Part shown: positions 40,532-49,475 of the stretch, one piece after another
Layout: every line of letters starts with the position of its first letter
Numbering within the stretch: position 1 is the stretch's first letter
Source: Paenibacillus alkalitolerans
GTDB taxonomy: Bacteria; Bacillota; Bacilli; Paenibacillales; YIM-B00363
NCBI RefSeq assembly: GCF_016482785.1
Contig: NZ_JAEMXM010000005.1
Coordinates: 248,001-312,000 of the forward strand
DNA length: 64,000 nt
Direction of reading: 5' to 3'
The notes under the pieces: model-generated
The model's input: only the letters and a program-made list of their open reading frames with translations
Database searches by the model: none
Told to the model about the DNA's origin: nothing
Program-made: the position numbers and the translations under genes

Positions 40532-43273
40532 ATGAGTGGGAGCGCGAACGCAGGCGGGAAAACAATAATGACGAAAGGCCGCTTCGATCTGAAGTTCAAA
40601 GACGGAGCGGCGACCGGTCTCAAATGTTTCAGAGATACGCACGATACGAACTATATTTGGCCGAACAAGCGTTTTGGGGACGTGTATGTAACTTATAGGA
40701 AGCCGGAGGGCGACTGGGAAAGGACCGATACGTTATCGTTAGCCGAACAAGGTCTGGCGACGGTTGACGGCGCATCGCAGAACCATTCAAAGTACGCCGC
40801 CAGCTATCCGCTGGGAGGTGCGGAACATCCCGACCTTACCGTCACCGTAACGTTTGAAGCCGACGATACAAGCATGCTTTACACAATCGGTATTTCGAAT
40901 TGCAGCGGCGTACCGGTTGAAATCGGCGATCTGGCCGTACCGTTCCCGATGAACCACGCGTTCGAGTGGGGAACGAAGCCGACGGAGAGCGTGATCAGAC
41001 ACAGCTTCGTGTCGGGCTGCGGTTCGTTCATGTTTTGGATGCGGTGCAACGGCGCGGGTCCATATCTGACGATGACGCCGCAAGGCCGCTCCAAGCTTGA
41101 GTATTACGACATGTACGAAGCGGACAACGGCAAACCCGGAAGTCTGCAATACCGGGCGTATATTCATTCCGCCGCCCAAGCGGACGCCGCGAAACGGAAA
41201 GGCTGCAATTGGCGGCAGCCCGTCACGAGCATTACCTTGGCGCCTGTTGGAGAAGAAGGGGATACGGTTGCTTACCCGTTCAAATTTCAATGGGCGGCCG
41301 ATTACGACGATGTTCGGAAAATCTTAGTTGATGAAGGGCTTATCGACGTGCAGGTCATCCCCGGCATGACGGTGCCGAACGACCAATCCGCCATGTTCTC
41401 GCTGCGGACGAAGCAGCCAATAGAAGCATTGATCCCCGAGTTTCCCGAACAAACGCAAATCTCTTATATAGGGAATAAGGGAGACAACCGCCATATCTAC
41501 AAAGCGAGATTCGAGCGGCTCGGCGAAAATTCCATAACCGTAAAGTACGGCGGCGGCAAACATTTGATACTGGAATTTTTCTGTACCGAACCGATTGAGA
41601 CGCTGATTAAAAAGAGAGCCGCTTTCATAACCAAACGACAGCACCGGGACCCGGCCAAGTGGTACGACGGACTGCTTGCGGAATGGAATATGGAGTCAAA
41701 GACGCTGCTCGGACCCGACAACTACGACAAGATCAAGGGCTGGAGAATTTACGCGGTGACGTGCGACGACCCCGGGCTGTCGAAACCGGCATTCCTGGCG
41801 GCCAAGAACGCGGAATTCCCGGATCAGAAGGAAGTCGAAGCACTCGACTATTACATAGAACGTTTCGTTTGGGGCGGCCTTCAAAGAACGGATGAAGAAG
41901 AGTACTCCTACGGCATATACGGCATACCGGATTGGAATGCGCTGCGCGAAAGCGAAGACGACGGCCGGCGGGGGAAGCTGCACATTTGGAGAATTTACGA
42001 TTACCCGCACATTTTTCTTATGTATTGGAACATGTACAGGATCGGCAAAAATCATCCCGACGTGAGCATGTACTTGCCGAAAGAAGCGTATCTCGAACGC
42101 GCCTACAGAACGGCGCTGGCCATGTTTACGATACCGGTCGAGACGGCCGATTGGTCGGCTTACAAGACCGGACTGTACAACGAATTGGTGATTGAAGACA
42201 TCGTTCGGGAAATGAAGGCGATCGGCTGGAAGGAGAAAGCGTTGAGGCTGGAGAGCCATTGGAACAAAAAAGTGCTTTCATTCGTGAAAGAAAACGCCGA
42301 CGTGTTCGGCTCCGAGTATCCGTTCGACTCCACCGGCTTCGAAAGCACGCACGCGATCGCCAAATATGCACTGGAGCATTCGGTGAACGCCGTCGATGAA
42401 ACGCCCAAAAGGCATGCCGACCCGGTCGTTGCTTACGGCGATGCGTTGAAGTTTATGGAAGCGCAAATGCAATCGAACATCGCATGCCGGGGCTGGCTCG
42501 AATCGGCGTATTATTTGTACGGCAGCGATTACCGCGCGAGCGGGAACGCGGCATACACGCTAAGCTACATGTCGCAGATGGGCGGCTGGGCGATCCTGGA
42601 TTACGCTCTTCGCCACAGCAATGATCCCCATACATATCTCCGGTTAGGTTATGCGTCGCTGTTAAGCTCGTGGGCGCTTATGAACAGCGGCACTCCCGGG
42701 AGCGATTACGGTTACTGGTACCCTGGCAAAGAGAATGACGGCGGCGCGGGCGGAGGGTTCGAACCGGCGCCGTTCGGCACCACGTGGCTTGAACAAGAGC
42801 ATCACAGAGGTTCATGGTATTACTCCTGCGAGATCGACCTCGGCTACTGCGGCGCATTGCGCGGAGCCGCCGCCGTTCTGGCCGACGACCCGGTTTTCGG
42901 GCTGTTCTGCTACGGGGGAGAATACGAGAAAGTTCCCGGCGGATATGAAGTGACGATGAAGGACGGGGTGCGGAGAAGGCTTTATGCGGTGATGGGCGGG
43001 CGGCGATTCGGCATGTTCATAGATACAGATCACATCTCTTCTTCGACACCGGTATTTTTTAACGATGATTTATCTGAATTTTCTTTCAAAATTGAAAGCT
43101 CCACAACATGCGGGCACACCTTACACTTGACCGTTTCGGGCTTGCTTGAGGGAATGTATGACATATGTACGGACGGTTTGAGAGTGTCGCTGTCGGGAGG
43201 TGAGAGCCGGCCGGTTGTTGTGCCGATTGCGGTGAATGCCCAAGAGGTGACGGTCAGCATCAAGAAGAGATAA
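40532..43273 (+). CDS. DUF5695-like large protein, probable carbohydrate-active enzyme
   Basis: 913 residues from the ATG at 40532 (a second candidate at 40568). The N-terminal 330 residues look beta-rich (RFDLKFKDGAATGLKCFRDTHDTNYIWPNKRFGDVYVTY). The middle and C-terminal part is helical with aromatic/acidic motifs expected of an (alpha/alpha) barrel (GLLAEWNMESKTLLGP, IYGIPDWNALRES, RIYDYPHIFLMYWNMYRIGKN, EYPFDSTGFESTHAIAKYALEH, GSDYGYWYPGKENDGGAGGGFEP). I recognise it tentatively as DUF5695. No signal peptide is seen, so it is cytoplasmic. It follows the hydroxyproline semialdehyde dehydrogenase by five bases and precedes a sugar transporter, so it may remove glycans from hydroxyproline. 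Confidence 0.6.
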   Translation: MSGSANAGGKTIMTKGRFDLKFKDGAATGLKCFRDTHDTNYIWPNKRFGDVYVTYRKPEGDWERTDTLSLAEQGLATVDGASQNHSKYAASYPLGGAEHPDLTVTVTFEADDTSMLYTIGISNCSGVPVEIGDLAVPFPMNHAFEWGTKPTESVIRHSFVSGCGSFMFWMRCNGAGPYLTMTPQGRSKLEYYDMYEADNGKPGSLQYRAYIHSAAQADAAKRKGCNWRQPVTSITLAPVGEEGDTVAYPFKFQWAADYDDVRKILVDEGLIDVQVIPGMTVPNDQSAMFSLRTKQPIEALIPEFPEQTQISYIGNKGDNRHIYKARFERLGENSITVKYGGGKHLILEFFCTEPIETLIKKRAAFITKRQHRDPAKWYDGLLAEWNMESKTLLGPDNYDKIKGWRIYAVTCDDPGLSKPAFLAAKNAEFPDQKEVEALDYYIERFVWGGLQRTDEEEYSYGIYGIPDWNALRESEDDGRRGKLHIWRIYDYPHIFLMYWNMYRIGKNHPDVSMYLPKEAYLERAYRTALAMFTIPVETADWSAYKTGLYNELVIEDIVREMKAIGWKEKALRLESHWNKKVLSFVKENADVFGSEYPFDSTGFESTHAIAKYALEHSVNAVDETPKRHADPVVAYGDALKFMEAQMQSNIACRGWLESAYYLYGSDYRASGNAAYTLSYMSQMGGWAILDYALRHSNDPHTYLRLGYASLLSSWALMNSGTPGSDYGYWYPGKENDGGAGGGFEPAPFGTTWLEQEHHRGSWYYSCEIDLGYCGALRGAAAVLADDPVFGLFCYGGEYEKVPGGYEVTMKDGVRRRLYAVMGGRRFGMFIDTDHISSSTPVFFNDDLSEFSFKIESSTTCGHTLHLTVSGLLEGMYDICTDGLRVSLSGGESRPVVVPIAVNAQEVTVSIKKR

Positions 43274-43324
43274 ATATACGGCGGCAAGTGGATCTGCGAA
43301 AAAAAAATCGGGAGGCATGTTTCT

Positions 43325-45025
43325 ATGAAAAAATGGTTTGTTTTGCTCCTGGCGCTTGTCATGCTTATAAGCAGTTGCAGCAATTCCGCAGAGACCGGAA
43401 CGGAGAAAGAGGACGCCGGGGAAGAGCCGGCCGAGATGGAGACGACCGGCGTGAACGAATACGGCTGGGACGTTCCGAAAGAGACGCTGAAGATTACTTT
43501 CTATGCCGGTTACGGCGACCAGGCGGAGGCCGACGAACTGGCGAAGCCTATGGCCGAGTTTTACAAAGAAAAGTTTAACGTCGAGATTAAGAAAACCGTC
43601 TACAGCGTCGAAATGGTCGAGAAACTGAACCTTATGCTGGCCAGCGGAGACTATCCGGAAGTGATCACCTTTATGGACGATGAACTGGCGGAGAAGTTCA
43701 TCGCGCAAGGAAGGGCTGTCGACCTTACGGAGCTGATCGATAAATACGCTCCGAACGTGAAAGATAAACTCGGCAAGTATTTGAATCTGATGAAGACGGA
43801 CGACGGGAAAATATATAAGCTGCCTGTCATGTGGGGCGAAAATCCGAACGTGGCCGGCTGGGATTTCGCCGTGCGTTACGATTGGTGGAAAGAGATCGGA
43901 TCCCCTGTGTATCAGACCCCCGAAGAGTACTATCAGACGCTCAAGAAGATAATGGAGAAGCATCCGACCAACGCCGACGGCGAGAAGATTTATGCGTTGT
44001 CGGACAACACTCAAGGGTCCGGATTGTACGGCGCCATGCTCTCGGCATACGGATTCAAGAACGGTTACAAGGTCAATGAGAGCACCGGGGAGTTCACGCA
44101 TTGGATGAATACGCCGGAGGGGCTCGAAATTGCGAGGTATATCAACCGGTTCTATCGCGAGGGAATGCTCGACCCCGATTTCCTGAACAACAAATTTGAA
44201 GACTGGCAAGCGAAAGTGATGAACGAAAGAATCATCGGAAACATCGGCACGTGGTGGCATGTGTGGGTCGCCGGACAAGAGGCGTGGTCGCAGCAGGAAG
44301 GAAGCAATTTCAATATTGAGAAACGTTTCATGAACGTAACGGTCAAGGATCCGAATGTGGACCAAGCGACGGATGTGTCCTCGAACTTCATCGGCAATTC
44401 CAGGGTCATCATAACCGATAAGGCGAAAAATCCGGAGCAAATCATGAAGTGGTTCAACTGGGAATTGAGCGGCATCGGCACCATGATCACCGGCTTCGGA
44501 AAGCCGGATCCGAACAACGTATGGGACATCAAAGACGGGCAATGGATCTTCAGTGAAAGCGCGAAAGATTACGCCAAGAAGAACGAGAACTTCCATGCGG
44601 TCAGGGAAAAATACGGCGCTCAAGCGTATTGGATGGTTGCGCCGGCCGGGTGGTTGAAAGACGAGCATCTCGATCCGAGCGTTACAAGAGTGAGCGTATG
44701 GGATATGTGGCCGGTCGACTCCGACGGAAAGTTCCTCGACAAGGGCGTGAATCTGAGTTGGGCGAACGTGCAGGGGAAAAGCTGGGATTCGACGCTTTAT
44801 ACGGTTTCGTTTAAAGCGGATAACCCGATTACGAACGTCAATCAGACGATTAAAGACACACTGCTTTCGGAATGGGCGAAGATGATTACAAGCGGCTCGG
44901 AAGCCGAGCTTGAGAAAAATTTTAATGCCGCGCAAAACAAGCTGAACGAGCTTGGGCTGCACGATCTTGAAAAGTTCGTAGCGGAATCTTATAAAGAAAA
45001 TCTCGAAAAATTCAATATGGAATGA
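43325..45025 (+). CDS. Extracellular sugar-binding lipoprotein of the hydroxyproline operon
   Basis: 566 residues, ATG with GGGAGG. Signal MKKWFVLLLALVMLI with lipobox ISSC, then an acidic linker. LplA-type mature domain: NLMLASGDYPEVITFMDDELAEKFIAQGRAVDLTELIDKYAPN, PEEYYQTLKKIMEKHPTNADGEKIYALSDN and many Trp residues (GTWWHVWVAGQEAW). It lies 51 bases after the DUF5695-like gene in the same direction. If co-transcribed with hydroxyproline catabolism, its ligand may be a hydroxyproline-linked oligosaccharide or glycopeptide (inference). Confidence 0.9.
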   Translation: MKKWFVLLLALVMLISSCSNSAETGTEKEDAGEEPAEMETTGVNEYGWDVPKETLKITFYAGYGDQAEADELAKPMAEFYKEKFNVEIKKTVYSVEMVEKLNLMLASGDYPEVITFMDDELAEKFIAQGRAVDLTELIDKYAPNVKDKLGKYLNLMKTDDGKIYKLPVMWGENPNVAGWDFAVRYDWWKEIGSPVYQTPEEYYQTLKKIMEKHPTNADGEKIYALSDNTQGSGLYGAMLSAYGFKNGYKVNESTGEFTHWMNTPEGLEIARYINRFYREGMLDPDFLNNKFEDWQAKVMNERIIGNIGTWWHVWVAGQEAWSQQEGSNFNIEKRFMNVTVKDPNVDQATDVSSNFIGNSRVIITDKAKNPEQIMKWFNWELSGIGTMITGFGKPDPNNVWDIKDGQWIFSESAKDYAKKNENFHAVREKYGAQAYWMVAPAGWLKDEHLDPSVTRVSVWDMWPVDSDGKFLDKGVNLSWANVQGKSWDSTLYTVSFKADNPITNVNQTIKDTLLSEWAKMITSGSEAELEKNFNAAQNKLNELGLHDLEKFVAESYKENLEKFNME

Positions 45026-45033
45026 TGGTTGCA

Positions 45034-45090
45034 GCTTGGGCGGTATTGTCGTCGACGATGTTGGCGATGCTGCCCAAGCACATCTTTTTT
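45034..45090 (+). terminator. Attenuator hairpin between binding protein and permease
   Basis: GCTTGGGC (45034-45041) pairs with GCCCAAGC (45072-45079), with further imperfect pairing inside, followed by CATC and six T residues. It probably reduces transcription into the permease genes relative to the binding protein. Confidence 0.65.
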
Positions 45091-45112
45091 GCAGGGTGAA
45101 GGAGGCGAAACA

Positions 45113-46030
45113 GTGGACAGATTGATCAAAATCGGAAGACGTTTGCGCCGGGAGAAAGAGTTGTGGTTCATCAACTCGTTCGCCATTGTCTGGGTCCTCA
45201 TCTTTGCGTATGCGCCTATGTACGGCATTATTTACAGTTTCTACGATTATTTCCCGGGAAAGAAGCTCAGCGAATCCAAATTTGTGGGTCTAAAATATTA
45301 CATTGAGTTTTTTTCTCTCCCGGACGTTTGGCTTATTATCAGAAACACCTTGGTAATCAGCACGTTGGGGCTGACGATCGGTTTTGTCGCACCGATCATT
45401 CTGGCTCTATTAATTAATGAGATCCGCCATTCATTGTTCAAGAGGACGATACAGACCATTTCGTATCTCCCCCACTTCGTCTCATGGATTGTCGTTGCAA
45501 GCATCATTTTCACCATGCTCGGGAGCGAGGGGGTCGTTAACGACGCGCTGTTGAAAGCCGGAATTATTGATGTGCCGCTGCGCATTCTCGGGGAGGGTCA
45601 TTATTTTTGGGGGCTGCTCACATTTTCTAATATTTGGAAGGGTATTGGATGGTCGTCCATCATATACATCGCCGCGATCGCCGGCGTCGACCAGCAGTTG
45701 TATCAAGCCGGCGCCGTCGACGGACTCGGAAGATTCGGAATGGTGTGGCATATTACGCTTCCCGGAATCAGGCCCACTATACTTCTGCTGTTCATTCTCG
45801 GAATCGGCTCTCTGCTTAACGCCGGCTTCGAGCAGCAATTACTTCTCGGTACGCCGAAGACGAGAGAGTACCACGAGGTCATCGATACATATGTGTACAG
45901 GTACGGGATACAGCTCGGCAGGTATTCGTTCGCGACGGCCGTCGGCTTCATGAGCTCCGTCCTCGGATTGATTCTTGTTTTGTTGACGAACAAGCTGTCG
46001 AAGAAGTTAACCGACACGTCCATCATCTGA
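45113..46030 (+). CDS. Sugar ABC transporter permease, LplB type
   Basis: 305 residues; GTG start at 45113 with GAAGGAGG eight bases upstream (the upstream open reading crosses the attenuator hairpin). Six membrane segments; first segment NSFAIVWVLIFAYAPMYG, LplB signature SKFVGLKYYIEFF and ATPase-docking loop QAGAVDGLGRFGMVWHITLPGIRPT. It partners with the permease at 46053. Confidence 0.9.
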   Translation: MDRLIKIGRRLRREKELWFINSFAIVWVLIFAYAPMYGIIYSFYDYFPGKKLSESKFVGLKYYIEFFSLPDVWLIIRNTLVISTLGLTIGFVAPIILALLINEIRHSLFKRTIQTISYLPHFVSWIVVASIIFTMLGSEGVVNDALLKAGIIDVPLRILGEGHYFWGLLTFSNIWKGIGWSSIIYIAAIAGVDQQLYQAGAVDGLGRFGMVWHITLPGIRPTILLLFILGIGSLLNAGFEQQLLLGTPKTREYHEVIDTYVYRYGIQLGRYSFATAVGFMSSVLGLILVLLTNKLSKKLTDTSII

Positions 46031-46052
46031 CGGAGAAGGAGGGGAACGGCTC

Positions 46053-46949
46053 ATGCATGCTTCTTATGTGAAAAACAGCGTAGGCGGACGTATATTCGAC
46101 TTTTTGAACGTTTTATTGATGCTGATATTGGCGTTTGTTATGTTATATCCTTTCTGGAACCAGCTCATCGTCTCGTTTAACGAGGGGATCGACACTTCCA
46201 AGGGCGGTTTATATTTTTGGCCGAGGGTGCTTACGTTTGACAATTACAAGTACATGTTCAATAACAGCGAATTGGGAAGAGGAGCGGTAATATCCGTCTT
46301 AAGGGTAGTGGTCGGAACGGCGACGACATTATTCTGTTCGGGGTTGCTTGCATATATCACGACTGTAAGGTGGTTTTCCGGAAGAAGATTCACAAGGATT
46401 TTGTTTTTAATCACATTGTATTTCAGCGGCGGCTTGGTGCCGACGTATTTGTTAATGAGCAAGCTGCACTTGATGGATACGTTCACGGTATATTGGCTTC
46501 CGGGACTTTTTAACGCTTACTACATGCTGCTGATCGCTTCTTACATGTATAACCTGCCCGATTCGTTGGCGGAGTCGGCGAGGATGGACGGGTGCGGCGA
46601 GCTTATGATTTATATTAAGATCATCGCGCCGTTGTGCACTCCGGTTTTTGCCGCGGTTGCCGTATTTAGCGCGGTAGGTCATTGGAATTCTTGGTTTGAC
46701 GTCATTCTGTACAACTCGTCGGGGAAGTGGGATACGCTGCAGGTATACTTGCGGAAGATTCTTCTGGACGTCGAGCAGGTAGGCAAATTAACGAACGAGC
46801 AAAAGCAGATGGCGGAAATGAGGAAGCTTACCCCTTTGTCGATTAGAGCGGCCACCACTATGATCGTAACGATGCCTATTATTTTATCGTATCCGTTCTT
46901 TCAACGATTTATTATTAGCGGTATTACAATCGGCGCGGTAAAAGAGTGA
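46053..46949 (+). CDS. Sugar ABC transporter permease, YtcP/LplC type
   Basis: 298 residues, ATG with AAGGAGGGG. Six membrane segments with YtcP-type motifs (NVLLMLILAFVMLYPFWNQLIVSFN, LITLYFSGGLVPTYLLMSKLHLMD), the EAA-like loop ESARMDGCGELMIYIKIIAPLCTPV and the C-terminus PFFQRFIISGITIGAVKE. It is the last gene of the run that begins at the sigma-54 promoter 34538; the next gene has its own promoter. Confidence 0.9.
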   Translation: MHASYVKNSVGGRIFDFLNVLLMLILAFVMLYPFWNQLIVSFNEGIDTSKGGLYFWPRVLTFDNYKYMFNNSELGRGAVISVLRVVVGTATTLFCSGLLAYITTVRWFSGRRFTRILFLITLYFSGGLVPTYLLMSKLHLMDTFTVYWLPGLFNAYYMLLIASYMYNLPDSLAESARMDGCGELMIYIKIIAPLCTPVFAAVAVFSAVGHWNSWFDVILYNSSGKWDTLQVYLRKILLDVEQVGKLTNEQKQMAEMRKLTPLSIRAATTMIVTMPIILSYPFFQRFIISGITIGAVKE

Positions 46950-46974
46950 ATGCGGAGGGCGGCCGCCAAACGGA

Positions 46975-47032
46975 TTGTATATTCCGGTCAATTTGATATA
47001 CTCTTTTCATGATAAACTTGGCGTGAAAAGAG
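46975..47032 (+). promoter_or_regulatory. Promoter and 9 bp palindrome before the GntR/LacI regulator
   Basis: TTGTAT (46975-46980), 16 bases, TATACT (46997-47002). CTCTTTTCA (47001-47009) and TGAAAAGAG (47024-47032) form a perfect inverted repeat that overlaps the start point and the AAGAGGA ribosome site. It can act as an operator for autoregulation or as an RNA hairpin hiding the ribosome site. Confidence 0.55.
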
Positions 47033-47042
47033 GATTGGATAA

Positions 47043-48164
47043 ATGACGGATTCCGGCAGACCGCTTTACGGTATTATTTACGACGAATTGAAGAAGCGGA
47101 TTGAAAACGGAGAGTATGCGGAAGAGCAGCAGCTTCCCACGGAAATCGAACTCGCTGAAATGTACGGGGTGAGCCGGATTACTTCGAAACGGGCGTTAAT
47201 CGAGTTGGAGCGGGAAGGGTTGATATATCGCAAGAGAGGCAGCGGCAGCTTTGTGAAGAAGCTTGAAAGCCGCGCGGTGCCGGGAGGCAGAATCGTTTCG
47301 ATGATTATGCCTTATGTCGCCGCCAACGGCTTGCTTGGATATATTCAGGGAGCGACAGACTATTTGGATACGAGAGGATATTATCTAACCATCCACTCCA
47401 GCAACTGGAGCAAGGATAAAGAGAAAGAGTTCCTGTTCAATCTTCCCCGCCGCGGAGTGTCGGGAATTCTCCTCTATCCGGTGAGCACACTGAAAAATCT
47501 CGACGCGGTTTACTCTTTGCATATGAACCAATTTCCGATCGTCACGATCGATCAATATTATGACAACGTCCCGGTGGGGAGCGTCGTTTCGAACAACTTT
47601 AACGGCGGCCGCGAGGCCGTATCCAAATTGATAGAGCTGGGGCATCGGCGCATCGCTTTCGTATCAAGCATCGGGCTGCAGTACCGGAGCTCGGTTCGTG
47701 ACCGGTTTTACGGCTATTGCCAAGCGCTCAAGGATGCCGGCATTGCGATCGACATGGAGATCGTCGTTCATGATTTTCCGGAAACGTACGAGAGTGCGGG
47801 AAAGCATGAGTTCTTTCAAACGCTCATAGGGCAGCTGAAGGAGCGGGGCGTAACGGGCATTCAAGCGGAGCATGACCATCTGGCGGTGGATTTGCTGCGG
47901 GCGGCGCTTGAGCGGAATGTGAAAGTGCCGGACGAACTGTCGATCACAGGGTTTGACAATCATGAGATTTCTTCAACTGTGGAAATGCCGGTGTCGACGG
48001 TCAATCAGAACTTCTACGAAATCGGCAGGAGAGCGGCGGAGATGATCGTCGACCGGATCGAACGGGGGCTGCCGCAGCAGCAGGAGAAAGTGGAGGTCGA
48101 CGTCGAGTGGATCGGGCGGCAGACGACCGGACCGGTTGCCGGAGACGCGCAGCAGCCGCAATAA
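47043..48164 (+). CDS. GntR-type HTH / LacI-type sensor hybrid regulator (AraR-like)
   Basis: 373 residues. An N-terminal GntR winged helix (PLYGIIYDELKKRIENGEYAEEQQLPTEIELAEMYGVSRITSKRALIELEREGLIYRKRGSGSFV) is joined to a LacI/PBP-like effector domain (SMIMPYVAANGLLGYIQGA, VVSNNFNGGREAVSKLIELGHRRIAFVSS, DELSITGFDNHEISSTVEMPVSTVNQ). It is the same plan as the arabinose repressor AraR. It lies between two transporters (43325-46949 and 48497-52076) and probably controls one of them; an arabinose-related effector would suit the GH127 context, but this is inference. A terminator follows at 48234. Confidence 0.9.
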   Translation: MTDSGRPLYGIIYDELKKRIENGEYAEEQQLPTEIELAEMYGVSRITSKRALIELEREGLIYRKRGSGSFVKKLESRAVPGGRIVSMIMPYVAANGLLGYIQGATDYLDTRGYYLTIHSSNWSKDKEKEFLFNLPRRGVSGILLYPVSTLKNLDAVYSLHMNQFPIVTIDQYYDNVPVGSVVSNNFNGGREAVSKLIELGHRRIAFVSSIGLQYRSSVRDRFYGYCQALKDAGIAIDMEIVVHDFPETYESAGKHEFFQTLIGQLKERGVTGIQAEHDHLAVDLLRAALERNVKVPDELSITGFDNHEISSTVEMPVSTVNQNFYEIGRRAAEMIVDRIERGLPQQQEKVEVDVEWIGRQTTGPVAGDAQQPQ

Positions 48165-48182
48165 AGCGGGTAGCAGGTGCTG

Positions 48183-48264
48183 CAGTGGAAGTTAATATTA
48201 CCGTTTCAGCCTCATCCGGCGGATAGGATCGTTACAGCGGAAATCTTAGTTCCGCTGTTTTTTT
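48183..48264 (+). repeat. Two palindromic elements 52 bases apart; the second is a terminator
   Basis: An imperfect dyad (GCAGTGGAA ... ACCGTTTCAGC) is centred near 48194. A perfect one, ACAGCGGAA (48234-48242) with TTCCGCTGT (48250-48258), is followed by seven T residues and ends the regulator transcript. The sequence resembles the dyads of the array at 54873-55187. Confidence 0.6.
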
Positions 48265-48496
48265 GCGGTAAAAATATGATTATGATATACCAAATAAACA
48301 ATTTACTTGATAGATGTCATAACATTATATTTACAATTCAGCCCAACATGAATATAATGGAAACAAAATTACCTGGTTATGATATATCTAATTTTCCGAG
48401 AAGCTGTGCCTCATGCTTTCAATGTGCGAACAAAATTTTCTGAATTGTTAGATAGGTTGACGGTTACAGGAACAATTGCAGAAGGGGATGATGACC
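48265..48496 (+). promoter_or_regulatory. AT-rich region with candidate promoter for the second transporter
   Basis: TTTACT (48302-48307), 18 bases, TATATT (48326-48331). About 160 bases of leader follow before the permease start; no operator or hairpin is obvious in it. Confidence 0.35.
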
Positions 48497-49459
48497 ATGA
48501 GCACGAGTCCGGATACGGCGATTGACGCGAAACCGGTCGGAACAAAAATCAAAAGAAAAAATCAATCGAAGAAGGTTCTTCAGAACTGGCAACTGTACAT
48601 ATTCGTTGCGCCGGCATTCCTATATTTTTTTATTTTTCACTATATTCCGATGTACGGGATACAGATAGCGTTTAAAGACTTCGCTCCAACGTTGGGTATT
48701 TGGAGAAGCGAATGGGTCGGGTTCGAGCATTTCATTCGCTTTTTTAATTCCTATTATTTTTGGGATTTAATTCGAAATACGTTAGGGATCAGCGTTTATG
48801 AGCTTATCGTGGGGTTTCCGTTGCCGGTCATTTTAGCCCTCCTGTTGAACGAAGCGAAAGACGGGATGTTTAAGCGAACCGTGCAAACGGTGACATACGC
48901 GCCGCACTTTATATCCGTAGTCGTGATGGCGGGCATGATCATTGCGTTTTTATCCCCTTCAACCGGCATCATTAACCATTTGCTTCAATTTTTCGGCTTC
49001 GAATCTATCGCTTTTTTGAGCGAACCGGCCTGGTTTAAAACCGTCTATGTGCTATCAGGCGTATGGCAAAATACCGGCTGGGGAACGATCATTTATTTGG
49101 CTGCATTATCCGGAGTTGACCCGCAGCAGCACGAGGCTGCGATCGTTGACGGCGCGTCCCGCTTGCAGCGGATCCGGTACATTAACTTTCCAACGATTTT
49201 GCCGACAATGGTCATTCTATTAATTCTAAATGTAGGAAATATTATGGCGCTTGGATTCGAGAAAATATTGCTTCTGCAAAATCCGTTAAACCTCGAATCT
49301 TCGAACGTGATCGCAACGTTCGTGTATGAAGCCGGTTTATTGGATGCACAGTACAGCTTCGCTGCAGCCGTCGGGTTATTTAACGCAGTTATAAATGTGA
49401 TTTTACTGGTTAGTGTAAATAAAATTGCAAGGAGAACGAGCGAAACCAGCTTGTGGTAA
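48497..49459 (+). CDS. Sugar ABC transporter permease, LplB type
   Basis: 320 residues; ATG at 48497 with AAGGGG nine bases upstream. Six membrane segments: first YIFVAPAFLYFFIFHYIPMYG, then IQIAFKDFAPTLGIWRSEWVGFEHFIRFF, docking loop EAAIVDGASRLQRIRYINFPTILPT and C-terminus NKIARRTSETSLW. It is closely similar in plan to the partial permease at 1-487. It is the first gene of a permease-permease-binding protein-GH38 operon. Confidence 0.9.
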   Translation: MSTSPDTAIDAKPVGTKIKRKNQSKKVLQNWQLYIFVAPAFLYFFIFHYIPMYGIQIAFKDFAPTLGIWRSEWVGFEHFIRFFNSYYFWDLIRNTLGISVYELIVGFPLPVILALLLNEAKDGMFKRTVQTVTYAPHFISVVVMAGMIIAFLSPSTGIINHLLQFFGFESIAFLSEPAWFKTVYVLSGVWQNTGWGTIIYLAALSGVDPQQHEAAIVDGASRLQRIRYINFPTILPTMVILLILNVGNIMALGFEKILLLQNPLNLESSNVIATFVYEAGLLDAQYSFAAAVGLFNAVINVILLVSVNKIARRTSETSLW

Positions 49460-49475
49460 GGAGGCGACCGGCTTG

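Noticed and set aside
43121-44962. 613-codon minus-strand open frame
   Set aside because: Antisense to the well-supported binding lipoprotein at 43325-45025 and overlaps the end of the DUF5695-like gene.
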